A stretch of DNA of 64,000 nt. Origin: an uncultured Candidatus Saccharibacteria bacterium. GTDB lineage: Bacteria; Patescibacteriota; Saccharimonadia; Saccharimonadales; Saccharimonadaceae. The translations under genes were made by a program, and so were the position numbers. The stretch is taken from contig CANDYU010000002.1 in assembly GCA_947425245.1 (NCBI GenBank), positions 61,670-125,669 of the forward strand, written 5' to 3'. The notes under the pieces were generated by a model that ran no database searches, was not told where the DNA came from, and saw nothing but the letters and a program-made list of their open reading frames with translations. Positions 23,986 through 31,067 of this stretch are shown here, piece after piece. Every line of letters starts with the position of its first letter. Position 1 is the first letter of the stretch.

Positions 23986-24130
23986 GCAGGGAATGATGGA
24001 TTTGGTCAAAAGCCAAAATGACCAAATTACTAAATGACCAAAAGCCGAATAGCCAAAAATGGACAAAATCGCTAAAAGTGTCCAGATTTAGACAAATTTG
24101 GCAAAAATGTCAAGATTTCGTCACCCCTGC
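23986..24130 (+). promoter_or_regulatory. Structured leader of rplA, multi-hairpin
   Basis: GCAGGG (23986) can pair with CCCTGC (24125) to close a domain. Inside are an 8-bp perfect hairpin TTTGGTCA/TGACCAAA (24001-24026), a 6-bp hairpin TGGACA/TGTCCA (24060-24084) and a weaker GACA/TGTC one (24091-24111). The loops share the pattern AAA-GC(C/T)-AAAA. It may be an autoregulatory target for L1 or another protein. Confidence 0.45.
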
Positions 24131-24157
24131 CCGCTACACCACAGAAAGGATTAAATC

Positions 24158-25051
24158 ATGGCTGAAGATGCCAACCTCGAAAACCTCAATGCTGAAGCTC
24201 CAGTAGTAGAGGAACAGTTTGCCAAATCCGGCAAAAAATCAAAAAAACACATCGAAGAAGTCAAGGCTGAAGAAGAACGTCAAGCTCGCAAAGCCGAGAA
24301 TAAGGCTCTCGCCGAAGCTACCGACAAGCCAAAGGGTGCGGCCCCTGTCACTCGTCCAAAAATCGAACGCCGTGGCAAGAAATATCAAGCCGCTTACAAA
24401 CAGGTTGAGCAAGGTAAGTTCTACTCACTAAAAGATGCCCTCGATCTCGCTGTTAAAACCAACCCTTCTAAGTTCAACGCAACAATCGAAGCTCATGTTC
24501 GCCTTGGTGTCGACCCACGCCAAGCCGATCAAAACATCCGTGCTACCGTCGTTTTACCACACAGTAACGGCAAAACCGTCCGCGTCGCCGTCTTCGCTCC
24601 GCTCGATGAAGCCAAAAAAGCTCTTGCTGCTGGTGCTGATATCGCTGAGGACGAAGAGTTCTTGAAGCAACTCGAAAAAGGCGAGATTAACTTTGACGTG
24701 CTAATCTCCACCCCGCAATACATGCCAAAACTCGGTAAATTCGCCCGCCTTCTTGGTCCAAAAGGCCTTATGCCAAACCCTAAAGCCGGCACCGTTACTA
24801 CCGATATCGAAAAAGCCGTCAAGGAAGCCAAAGCTGGTAAAGTCGAATACCGCGTCGATAAGCAAGCCATCATCCATCTTGGCCTTGGCAAAACTGATTT
24901 CGACCCCGCCAAACTCCTCGAAAACGCCGAGACCTTCTTTGAATCCCTCAAGAGCCATCGCCCAGCTTCCATCAAAGGCACTTATGTGAAGTCGGTCTTT
25001 ATTACTACCTCCCAAGGTCCATCAATTGCCGTCGAAAACATCTACAACTAG
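24158..25051 (+). CDS. rplA: Ribosomal protein uL1 with N-terminal extension
   Basis: L1 forms the mobile stalk near the E site and often represses its own mRNA. The core (from about residue 67) contains YKQVEQGKFYSLKDALDLAV, VDPRQADQNIRATVVLPHSN and the signature PKLGKFARLLGPKGLMPNPK. At 297 residues it is about 65 longer than usual, owing to an N-terminal Lys/Glu/Ala-rich tail. ATG 24158 follows AGAAAGGA. It is preceded by the long structured leader, which fits feedback control. Confidence 0.96.
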   Translation: MAEDANLENLNAEAPVVEEQFAKSGKKSKKHIEEVKAEEERQARKAENKALAEATDKPKGAAPVTRPKIERRGKKYQAAYKQVEQGKFYSLKDALDLAVKTNPSKFNATIEAHVRLGVDPRQADQNIRATVVLPHSNGKTVRVAVFAPLDEAKKALAAGADIAEDEEFLKQLEKGEINFDVLISTPQYMPKLGKFARLLGPKGLMPNPKAGTVTTDIEKAVKEAKAGKVEYRVDKQAIIHLGLGKTDFDPAKLLENAETFFESLKSHRPASIKGTYVKSVFITTSQGPSIAVENIYN

Positions 25052-25070
25052 ACCATATATTAAATATTCA

Positions 25071-25099
25071 CTAAGCTCCAGGTTAAACTTGGAGCTTAG
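25071..25099 (+). terminator. Hairpin after rplA
   Basis: A 10-bp perfect stem (CTAAGCTCCA/TGGAGCTTAG) with a 9-nt loop. The T run after it is weak. Confidence 0.6.
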
Positions 25100-25111
25100 T
25101 TATGTTTTGGG

Positions 25112-25138
25112 CTCTCTTATCTAGCCTAGTACGCCAAC
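25112..25138 (-). repeat. FISUMP tail repeat, copy 3
   Basis: The minus strand reads GTTGGCGTACTAGGC then TAGATAAGAGAG. It is separated from fragment B by a segment containing the 22-bp palindrome, whereas in fragment A the tail follows directly. Confidence 0.7.
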
Positions 25139-25144
25139 TGAGGA

Positions 25145-25190
25145 GCTCTCTCGGAAGTAAAAATGTTTACATTTTTACTTCCGAGAGAGC
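25145..25190. repeat. 22-bp perfect palindrome
   Basis: GCTCTCTCGGAAGTAAAAAT plus GT is followed, after 2 bases, by its exact complement. The DNA could extrude a cruciform or the RNA a very stable hairpin. It sits between the FISUMP fragment B coding end and its tail repeat. Confidence 0.85.
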
Positions 25191-25208
25191 GAGCTTCTGT
25201 CAGCGACG

Positions 25209-25451
25209 TCAGGAGCGTGGACAACGGATGGGGAAACCATACCAACGATAGTACGGGCCGCTCGACGGGTAGATGCCACTAGCATCGAAATCGAGGTCGT
25301 AACCTGCCAAACCAGCAGACCCATCGTGGAAAACGGGCGAAGCCGTAGGAGACCGATGGTAGCCATTGATGCCAAGAGATCGGACAGAGCCGAGGTAGCG
25401 ATTGACATACCCGCTACGGACAAACCCGTATAGACTACATGAGTTCAACAC
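25209..25451 (-). pseudogene. FISUMP domain 3' end fragment B
   Basis: About 80 residues of the FISUMP C terminus (FVRSGYVNRYLGSVRSLG, NGYHRSPTASPVFHDG, YYRWYGFPIRC, then PRS and a stop). It aligns to fragment A codon by codon without gaps. Fixed blocks are VRSGYV, AGL, GY, ASG and GPY; substitutions cluster at surface-loop positions. No signal peptide or upstream domain exists. The reading frame beyond IRC diverges from A because the palindromic segment is inserted. Confidence 0.6.
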
Positions 25452-25518
25452 GAAACTAGCCCAATACTATCTCGACTTCTACAATATACTCACCTATTTA
25501 CTGGCCGACCCGGGCTCT

Positions 25519-25550
25519 CGTGTTGTCTGGCGTACTGGGTTAGATAAAAG
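25519..25550 (+). repeat. FISUMP tail repeat, copy 4
   Basis: TGTTGTCTGGCGTACTGGG then TTAGATAAAAG retains only the last codons (the stop TAG is changed to TGG) and the tail. It ends 8 bp from the stop of the convergent membrane-protein gene. Confidence 0.7.
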
Positions 25551-25558
25551 TAGCTATC

Positions 25559-26035
25559 CTACAATCGTGAAGTACGACAAGCCGCCACAATTACTCCCGC
25601 CAGTCCCACCAACACCAAAATAAAACACATTACTCCATATCCTTGTGCGAAACTCCATGCTTCCATATTAGAACCACTAAAGAATAGCACCAAAATCAAA
25701 AATCCCAGCAGTATTGCCATCCCTATCAATAACACCAAATTACCGATACCGATAATCGTCGTACGCCGCTGCAAATCTTTACTATCTTTATAGAAATCTC
25801 CCGACATCACCAGAGCCGCAACGCTTAGTCCAAACACCCCCGGCCCCACTATCGAACTATACGCTAGCGTTGTTAGTATAAAAGCCATCGAAGCTAATCC
25901 AAAATCATGCTCCGTCCCCGAAAGAAAGGCCATCTGCAAAACCCCTACACTCAATTTCAATATCAATACCGCATTCAGAGCATACCCCAAAAACACCAAA
26001 AACAATGGCAAATTACCTTTCTTAGCCTTCTTCAT
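25559..26035 (-). CDS. Four-helix membrane protein, unknown
   Basis: The 158 residues contain four hydrophobic segments (about 8-32, 46-75, 90-118, 128-150) joined by short loops. A short basic start (MKKAKKGN) predicts an N-in orientation. GGGAAAGGAGGAGG lies immediately before the ATG at 26035, so translation should be strong. No family was recognised. The general layout is like small CPR membrane proteins lacking soluble domains. It converges on FISUMP tail copy 4 and diverges from the rplJ promoter. Confidence 0.7.
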   Translation of the reverse strand: MKKAKKGNLPLFLVFLGYALNAVLILKLSVGVLQMAFLSGTEHDFGLASMAFILTTLAYSSIVGPGVFGLSVAALVMSGDFYKDSKDLQRRTTIIGIGNLVLLIGMAILLGFLILVLFFSGSNMEAWSFAQGYGVMCFILVLVGLAGVIVAACRTSRL

Positions 26036-26097
26036 CCTCCTCCTTTCCCAAAATTATATCACACTCGACCACAACATCTTGCATTTTCCCTAACATT

Positions 26098-26106
26098 TGC
26101 TATAAT
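26098..26106 (+). promoter_or_regulatory. Extended -10 promoter of rplJL
   Basis: TGCTATAAT, about 234 nt before the L10 start. It opens the L10 leader. Confidence 0.7.
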
Positions 26107-26120
26107 AGACCCAGTTATTC

Positions 26121-26264
26121 TAAAGACAGTAGCGGAGCAGGTTAAAAGACGAAAACATTTCCTATTGTAAAGGTTCATTCTTCGCGACAGGAACATCATA
26201 GTCTTTTAACATTGGAACTTTTTTAAAAGTACCCACTTCTCTTAATTATGCTACCGAGGAAATC
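26121..26264 (+). promoter_or_regulatory. L10 leader (ribosomal protein autoregulatory element)
   Basis: The known L10-L12 binding structure is recognisable. AAAGACAGTAGC at 26122-26133 and GCTACCGAGGAAATC at 26250-26264 form the closing kink-turn stem, and an inner hairpin (GGTTAAAAGAC with its partner AGTCTTTTAAC) lies between. In other bacteria the L10(L12) complex binds here to repress rplJL translation or transcription. The rest of 26036-26340 holds no gene. Confidence 0.8.
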
Positions 26265-26340
26265 TCTTGCAGGTCTTGTGGGTAACGCATAGTTAACAAC
26301 TTACTGACAGGCTAAAATACTAATTAACCAAGGAACTTTT

Positions 26341-26862
26341 ATGGCAATTTCCAAAGCAAAAAAAGATACTTTGGTTGCTGATTTGACCGCTCTCTTACAA
26401 GACGCCAAGCTCACCGCTTTCGCACGCTATCAAGGGCTCACAGTTGCTGAGTTACAAGACCTCCGCAAAGCCGCTCGTGAAGCCGGCGTCAAGATCAAGG
26501 TTGTTAAAAATCGCCTCGTTCGCGTCGCGATGAACGAAATCGCCGTCTACCAAGACACCGATACTACCAACCTCGTCGGTCAGCTTATCTACGCAATCTC
26601 TAGCGATGACGAAGTCGCCCCGGCCAAGGTCTTGGCTGAGTTCGCAAAAACTCACCCTGCCCTCGAGCTAGCTGGCGGTTTCAATGACTCCGGCAAGTCT
26701 CTTGACCAAGCCGAAATCACCACTCTGGCCAAGATGCCTTCGAAAAACGAGCTCATCGCCCAGGTTGTCGCACAGCTTCTTTCGCCAGCTACCGACACTA
26801 TTTCCAGTATCAGTGGTGGCCTCTCCGGTATCATTTCCGGGCTTGAAGCTAAGGCTTCTTAA
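26341..26862 (+). CDS. rplJ: Ribosomal protein uL10
   Basis: Base of the L7/L12 stalk. The N-terminal rRNA-binding domain is clear (AFARYQGLTVAELQDLRKAA, VKIKVVKNRLVRVAM, reading across GVKIKVVKN). The C-terminal helix that binds L7/L12 dimers is amphipathic and ends SGIISGLEAKAS. The 173 residues are normal. AAGGAAC precedes the ATG. It is followed after 64 nt by rplL. Confidence 0.96.
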   Translation: MAISKAKKDTLVADLTALLQDAKLTAFARYQGLTVAELQDLRKAAREAGVKIKVVKNRLVRVAMNEIAVYQDTDTTNLVGQLIYAISSDDEVAPAKVLAEFAKTHPALELAGGFNDSGKSLDQAEITTLAKMPSKNELIAQVVAQLLSPATDTISSISGGLSGIISGLEAKAS

Positions 26863-26926
26863 TCAGCAATTAAAGTTTTTACCAAAACATTTTACCATTT
26901 AATATTTATAGAAAAGGATTACAATT

Positions 26927-27307
26927 ATGGCTACAGATATCAAAGCATTGGCCGAACAATTGGTCAACATGACCATTCTCGAAGTCAACGAACTTAAGAA
27001 TCTTCTTAAAGATGAATACGGCATTGAACCAGCCGCTGCCGCTGTTGCAGTCGCTGCTGCTCCTGCTGAGGGTGGTGCCGCTGCTGATGAAGGCAAATCT
27101 GAATACGATGTCGTCTTGAAGGACGCAGGTGCTCAGAAAATCGCCGTTATTAAGGCTGTGAAAGAAATCACCGGTCTCGGCCTCGGCGAAGCTAAAGCTA
27201 TCGTCGATGGTGCTCCAGCTACCGTCAAAGAAAAAGTCAAGAAAGACGAAGCTGAAACCATGAAGAAAACCTTGGAAGAAGCTGGTGCAACCGTCGAGTT
27301 GGCGTAA
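26927..27307 (+). CDS. rplL: Ribosomal protein bL12 (L7/L12)
   Basis: Stalk protein recruiting translational GTPases. It has the N-terminal dimerisation domain ([20 protein letters not shown]), an Ala-rich hinge and the C-terminal domain ([20 protein letters not shown] followed by [16 protein letters not shown]). It is 126 residues long. AAAAGGA precedes the ATG. Codon choice is noticeably biased, as expected for a highly expressed gene. Confidence 0.98.
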   Translation: MATDIKALAEQLVNMTILEVNELKNLLKDEYGIEPAAAAVAVAAAPAEGGAAADEGKSEYDVVLKDAGAQKIAVIKAVKEITGLGLGEAKAIVDGAPATVKEKVKKDEAETMKKTLEEAGATVELA

Positions 27308-27353
27308 TTCACCTCACTTCATTTATCATTTTATTATCTGTTAGTAAGTTCAG

Positions 27354-27382
27354 AAATAGACCTCTTCGGAGGTCTATTTTAT
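27354..27382 (+). terminator. Intrinsic terminator of rplJL
   Basis: An 11-bp stem (AAATAGACCTC/GAGGTCTATTT) capped by a TTCG tetraloop, then T residues. Another small stem, CCACCG/CGGTGG, lies at 27483-27500 ahead of the next promoter. Confidence 0.92.
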
Positions 27383-27520
27383 GATTAGTCTCAAAATCCA
27401 CAATCTTACTTTCTAATAAGTATCACCTTCCTCAATTATACTCGCCCTGCCGCATGTAATTTTTACAACATTTACTTAAGCACCACCGTTATTTCGGTGG
27501 AAAACATCATTAACAGAATC

Positions 27521-27549
27521 TTGACGAAGCAAGCTGAGCGGTGTATCAT
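27521..27549 (+). promoter_or_regulatory. Sigma-70-type promoter upstream of the dnaX operon
   Basis: TTGACG and TATCAT are separated by exactly 17 bp. The start codon of the 27592 gene follows 42 nt downstream. Confidence 0.75.
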
Positions 27550-27591
27550 GGTCTTAGAAATAAAAGTTAATGACGGACTGGATGCGAGGTG

Positions 27592-28110
27592 ATGTCTGAA
27601 TTACCAGAAAAACAAATCAAGCGACTGCGTGGCCTAATCCAAGAGGCCGAGACTAACCTTGCCGCCGCGAAAGAATTATTGATCTCTGTACTCGGTGATG
27701 GCGAAGCGATTACCGCTCCCCGCGACACAGTTGTTTCTAGTCCTGAAGGTAAAGTAATTGAAGGTGTCTTTGATGGCCAAATCATGATTGGCCCCGACGG
27801 GAAGAACTACCCAGTTCCTGCTAACTACGCTTCAAAATCAAAGCTCATCGAAGGTGACATTTTGAAACTCACCATCACACCTGAAGGTCGCTTTCTGTAT
27901 AAACAAATAGGCCCTGTCGAACGCAAAGCTGTTATTGGAACCCTCGTTCATCACGATGATAAGTATTACATCGAAGTCAACGGTCACGAATACGAAGTAT
28001 TATACGCTTCCGTTACCTACTTCCACCTTCGCGAAGGTAGCCAGGTCTCCGCTATCATACCCGCCAACAACGACCAAGCCGCTTGGGCCGCCGTTGAGGC
28101 TGCATTATAA
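27592..28110 (+). CDS. Unknown protein upstream of dnaX
   Basis: The 172 residues begin with a helical segment (KQIKRLRGLIQEAETNLAAA) and continue as a beta-rich part. That part contains GVFDGQIMIGPDGKNYPVPA, then SKSKLIEGDILKLTI and two short OB/SH3-like repeats. There are no cysteines in obvious clusters and no membrane helix. GCGAGGTG precedes ATG 27592. The stop is directly followed by the dnaX ATG, so the two are co-translated. A role linked to DNA replication or ribosomes is only suggested by position. Confidence 0.75.
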   Translation: MSELPEKQIKRLRGLIQEAETNLAAAKELLISVLGDGEAITAPRDTVVSSPEGKVIEGVFDGQIMIGPDGKNYPVPANYASKSKLIEGDILKLTITPEGRFLYKQIGPVERKAVIGTLVHHDDKYYIEVNGHEYEVLYASVTYFHLREGSQVSAIIPANNDQAAWAAVEAAL

Positions 28111-29514
28111 ATGGCCGTCCTCTATCGTAAGTACCGCCCTACTAAACTCCAAGATGTAATCGGGCAGGAGCATATTACCGCTACCCTTAAAAAATCCCTC
28201 AATCAAGGACAGCCCGCCCACGCCTACCTCTTTATCGGACCCCGCGGCACTGGCAAAACCTCTGTTGCTCGTATCCTTGCCCACGCCATCAATGGCTTCG
28301 ACTACCAAGTTGAGGATAGCTATCTCGACATCATCGAAATCGACGCTGCTTCCAACACCGGTGTTGACAACATCAGGGAACTACGCGAAAAATCCATCAT
28401 CGCCCCTACTTCCGGCAAATATAAAGTCTATATTATCGACGAAGTGCATATGCTAACTAAATCAGCCTCCAACGCCCTCCTCAAAACCCTCGAGGAGCCA
28501 CCTGAACATGTTATTTTCATTATGGCCACCACCGACGCCCATAAAGTCCCCATTACCATCTCCTCTCGCACCCAGGTTTTCACCTTCAAACTTGCCGACC
28601 CTAAAACCATGCTTGCCCACCTCCGCAAAATCTCCGATGCCGAAAAAATCCCTATTACCGATGACGCCCTCCAAATCGTTGTCCGCCGGGGCGGCGGATC
28701 ATTCCGCGACAGCCTCAGCCTCCTTGACCAAATCTCTAGCCTTGCCGACCAGGAAATTACCGCTGAACTATTAAATACCGCCCTCGGTCTACCCCAAGAC
28801 GAAACGGTTGCTCAGCTCCTCTCCGCTTACACCGCTCATGATTCAGATAGTATACGCCAACTCCTAAAAGATACCCTGAACACTGGGATTAAGCCCGAAA
28901 TCCTCGCTAGCGAGGTAATTACTAAGGTCATCGACCAGCCAGACCCCAATTTACTCCCCCTCCTTGCTAAGCTTCCCGATGTTGAACCACCATTCCCTGA
29001 GGCAAAGCTATTACTGGCTTTTTTAGACCCGGCCCGACCAGATAACGCCTCGGGCCAAAATCCACCCATCATCACCAAAATCATCCATCAATCCAACCCC
29101 AATCTCCCACCAGAGCCCACTAGAAGTCCCTCCAAGGCCAATACATCTCAAACCGCCGATACACCAACCCCCCAGCCAATCAGCCATCAGAGGTCCTCTA
29201 GATCGCTTCCTTTTGACTGGGATAATTTCGTTAATTCTTTCCAAAATGATAATATCGGACTCCATAATCTCCTCCAAAAAGTCGATTATGAGTTTGATGG
29301 CCAAACTCTCCATCTCTATCCAGCCCAAAAGATCGCCAAAGGAATCCTCGAAAAACCCGCTAACCAAACCTCAATCACAGCCCACCTCGACGGTAAATCA
29401 TTACTAATTCACCAACCCGGCGAACCTCACGGCCCCAAAGACGCCACAATCTCCCAAATTTCTGCTATAATGGGTGGAGTACAGGAAGTCAAAAAAGGAG
29501 ACCTACCTTTCTAA
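28111..29514 (+). CDS. dnaX: DNA polymerase III gamma/tau subunit without zinc module
   Basis: Clamp-loader ATPase. It has the AAA+ N terminus (LYRKYRPTKLQDVIGQEHI), Walker A GPRGTGKT (43-50), IDEVHMLTKSASNALLKTLE with the DExx box, sensor-1 ATTDAHK and the arginine-finger SRTQVF. The usual four-cysteine zinc module between Walker A and EIDAASN is replaced by a short cysteine-free stretch (FDYQVEDS). The C-terminal 150 residues are Pro/Ser/Gln-rich then a short folded piece, much shorter than tau of E. coli. No frameshift site for gamma was noticed. It starts immediately after the upstream gene and is followed by dnaB. Confidence 0.94.
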   Translation: MAVLYRKYRPTKLQDVIGQEHITATLKKSLNQGQPAHAYLFIGPRGTGKTSVARILAHAINGFDYQVEDSYLDIIEIDAASNTGVDNIRELREKSIIAPTSGKYKVYIIDEVHMLTKSASNALLKTLEEPPEHVIFIMATTDAHKVPITISSRTQVFTFKLADPKTMLAHLRKISDAEKIPITDDALQIVVRRGGGSFRDSLSLLDQISSLADQEITAELLNTALGLPQDETVAQLLSAYTAHDSDSIRQLLKDTLNTGIKPEILASEVITKVIDQPDPNLLPLLAKLPDVEPPFPEAKLLLAFLDPARPDNASGQNPPIITKIIHQSNPNLPPEPTRSPSKANTSQTADTPTPQPISHQRSSRSLPFDWDNFVNSFQNDNIGLHNLLQKVDYEFDGQTLHLYPAQKIAKGILEKPANQTSITAHLDGKSLLIHQPGEPHGPKDATISQISAIMGGVQEVKKGDLPF

Positions 29515-29547
29515 AACTGTGGGCAAGGTACTCTCCCAAGGAGGTAA

Positions 29548-30981
29548 ATGAAACAACCACAGTCATCCAACGACCCTTTCGCTGGGCTGGACAACATTTC
29601 GCCCGATTATGATAATTCTTCATCCTACCATAGCGATGGTCGTATTCCGCCCCAAGATCTTGAAGCTGAGAAATCCCTCCTCGGAGCACTCCTGCTATCT
29701 GATACCGCCTTTCCTAATGTTCTCGAAAAAGTCAAGTTCCAAGACTTCTACGACCCGCGGCATAAGTCGATCTACCAGGCGATGACCAGCCTCTTCGACC
29801 ATCACAAGCCAATCGACCTCATGACCCTCACCTCCGAACTAAAAAGCCTTGGCATGCTTAAAGACGTCGGCGGTGCCCCTTATCTAACTGACCTCACCAA
29901 CTTCGTTCCCACCGCCTCTCATGTTGAGGCCTATGCCGACCTCGTCTCCCAAGCTGCCATCCGCCGCCGTCTCATCCAGGCCGGAACCGACATCGCGACC
30001 TCTGGCTACGATACAAAAACCGAAGTCGGAGTCCTTCTCGGGCGAGCCGAAAAAAAGCTCTTCGATGTCTCTGACCAGACCACTAAATCCGAATATACCG
30101 CCCTCGAAGACCTCTTAATTGACGCCTATGAACGCATCGAGGACCTCTATAAAAACAAGGGGACTTTACGCGGACTAAAAACTGGTTTTCGTGACCTCGA
30201 CAATAAAACCGCCGGATTCCAGCCTGGCGACCTCATTATCATTGGTGCTCGCCCAGCCATGGGTAAAACTACCTTCGCCCAAAACCTCGCCTACAACGTC
30301 GCCACCCGCAACGGTGCCGACCGCGGTGTCCTCTTCTATTCCATGGAGATGGCCTCCAGTGAAATCGTTGACCGCATGGTCTCCGATATTTCCGGCGTCG
30401 ATGCCTGGAAAATCCGCACCGCTAACCTCAGCGATGAAGATTTCGCCAAAATCGGCGACGCACTTGGCGAAATGAACGAGGTTCCACTCTATATCGACGA
30501 CACTAGCTCTATGACCATCCTCGAACTCCGCAATAAGACCATGCGTGCCGCCCACGACCATAATATCAGTATGGTAATCGTCGACTATCTCCAGCTTCTC
30601 CAAGGTTCCGACCGCTATGCCGGCAACCGCGTCCAGGAGGTGACCGAAATCTCTCGCGGCCTCAAGACTCTCGCTCGCGATCTCAAAATCCCCATTATCG
30701 CCCTCGCCCAGCTCTCTCGTGGCGTAACCGGCCGCGACGACCCCCGACCCGTGCTTTCCGACCTCCGCGAATCCGGCTCGATCGAGCAGGATGCCGACCT
30801 CGTCATGTTCCTCCACCGTATTGACTACTACAACCAAAACAAAGACGACTTTATTCCTACTAATATTACCGAACTCATTCTCGCCAAACACCGCCATGGC
30901 CCCGTTGGCAAAGTTGAACTTTACTTCCACCCCGAGCTTCTACGCTTCATGTCGCTCGACAAAGAACACGAACAACCCTAG
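29548..30981 (+). CDS. dnaB: Replicative DNA helicase DnaB
   Basis: Hexameric 5'-3' helicase at the replication fork. The N-terminal helical domain starts after about 35 disordered residues (PPQDLEAEKSLLGALLLSD). The RecA-like ATPase has Walker A GARPAMGKTTF, Walker B MVIVDYLQLL and the C-terminal SGSIEQDADLVMFLHR, followed by AKHRHGPVGKVELYF. Its 477 residues fit. CCAAGGAGG sits just before the ATG. It lies 33 nt after dnaX, so the two form a replication operon. Confidence 0.97.
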   Translation: MKQPQSSNDPFAGLDNISPDYDNSSSYHSDGRIPPQDLEAEKSLLGALLLSDTAFPNVLEKVKFQDFYDPRHKSIYQAMTSLFDHHKPIDLMTLTSELKSLGMLKDVGGAPYLTDLTNFVPTASHVEAYADLVSQAAIRRRLIQAGTDIATSGYDTKTEVGVLLGRAEKKLFDVSDQTTKSEYTALEDLLIDAYERIEDLYKNKGTLRGLKTGFRDLDNKTAGFQPGDLIIIGARPAMGKTTFAQNLAYNVATRNGADRGVLFYSMEMASSEIVDRMVSDISGVDAWKIRTANLSDEDFAKIGDALGEMNEVPLYIDDTSSMTILELRNKTMRAAHDHNISMVIVDYLQLLQGSDRYAGNRVQEVTEISRGLKTLARDLKIPIIALAQLSRGVTGRDDPRPVLSDLRESGSIEQDADLVMFLHRIDYYNQNKDDFIPTNITELILAKHRHGPVGKVELYFHPELLRFMSLDKEHEQP

Positions 30982-30996
30982 TAGTTGCCCCCTATA

Positions 30997-31025
30997 TTGA
31001 CAACTACAGTATGGTATGATATAAT
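30997..31025 (+). promoter_or_regulatory. Consensus promoter ahead of the 31068 gene
   Basis: TTGACA and TATAAT with a 17-bp spacer. A second -10 (TGCTACAAT, 31053-31061) lies 6 nt before the GTG start, giving tandem promoters, one with a short leader and one leaderless. GTAGTTG/CAACTAC (30981-31006) forms a hairpin around the -35 box. Confidence 0.7.
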
Positions 31026-31067
31026 GGAAATATAGGCATCTCCCAAAAAGTATGCTACAATTCTTAT

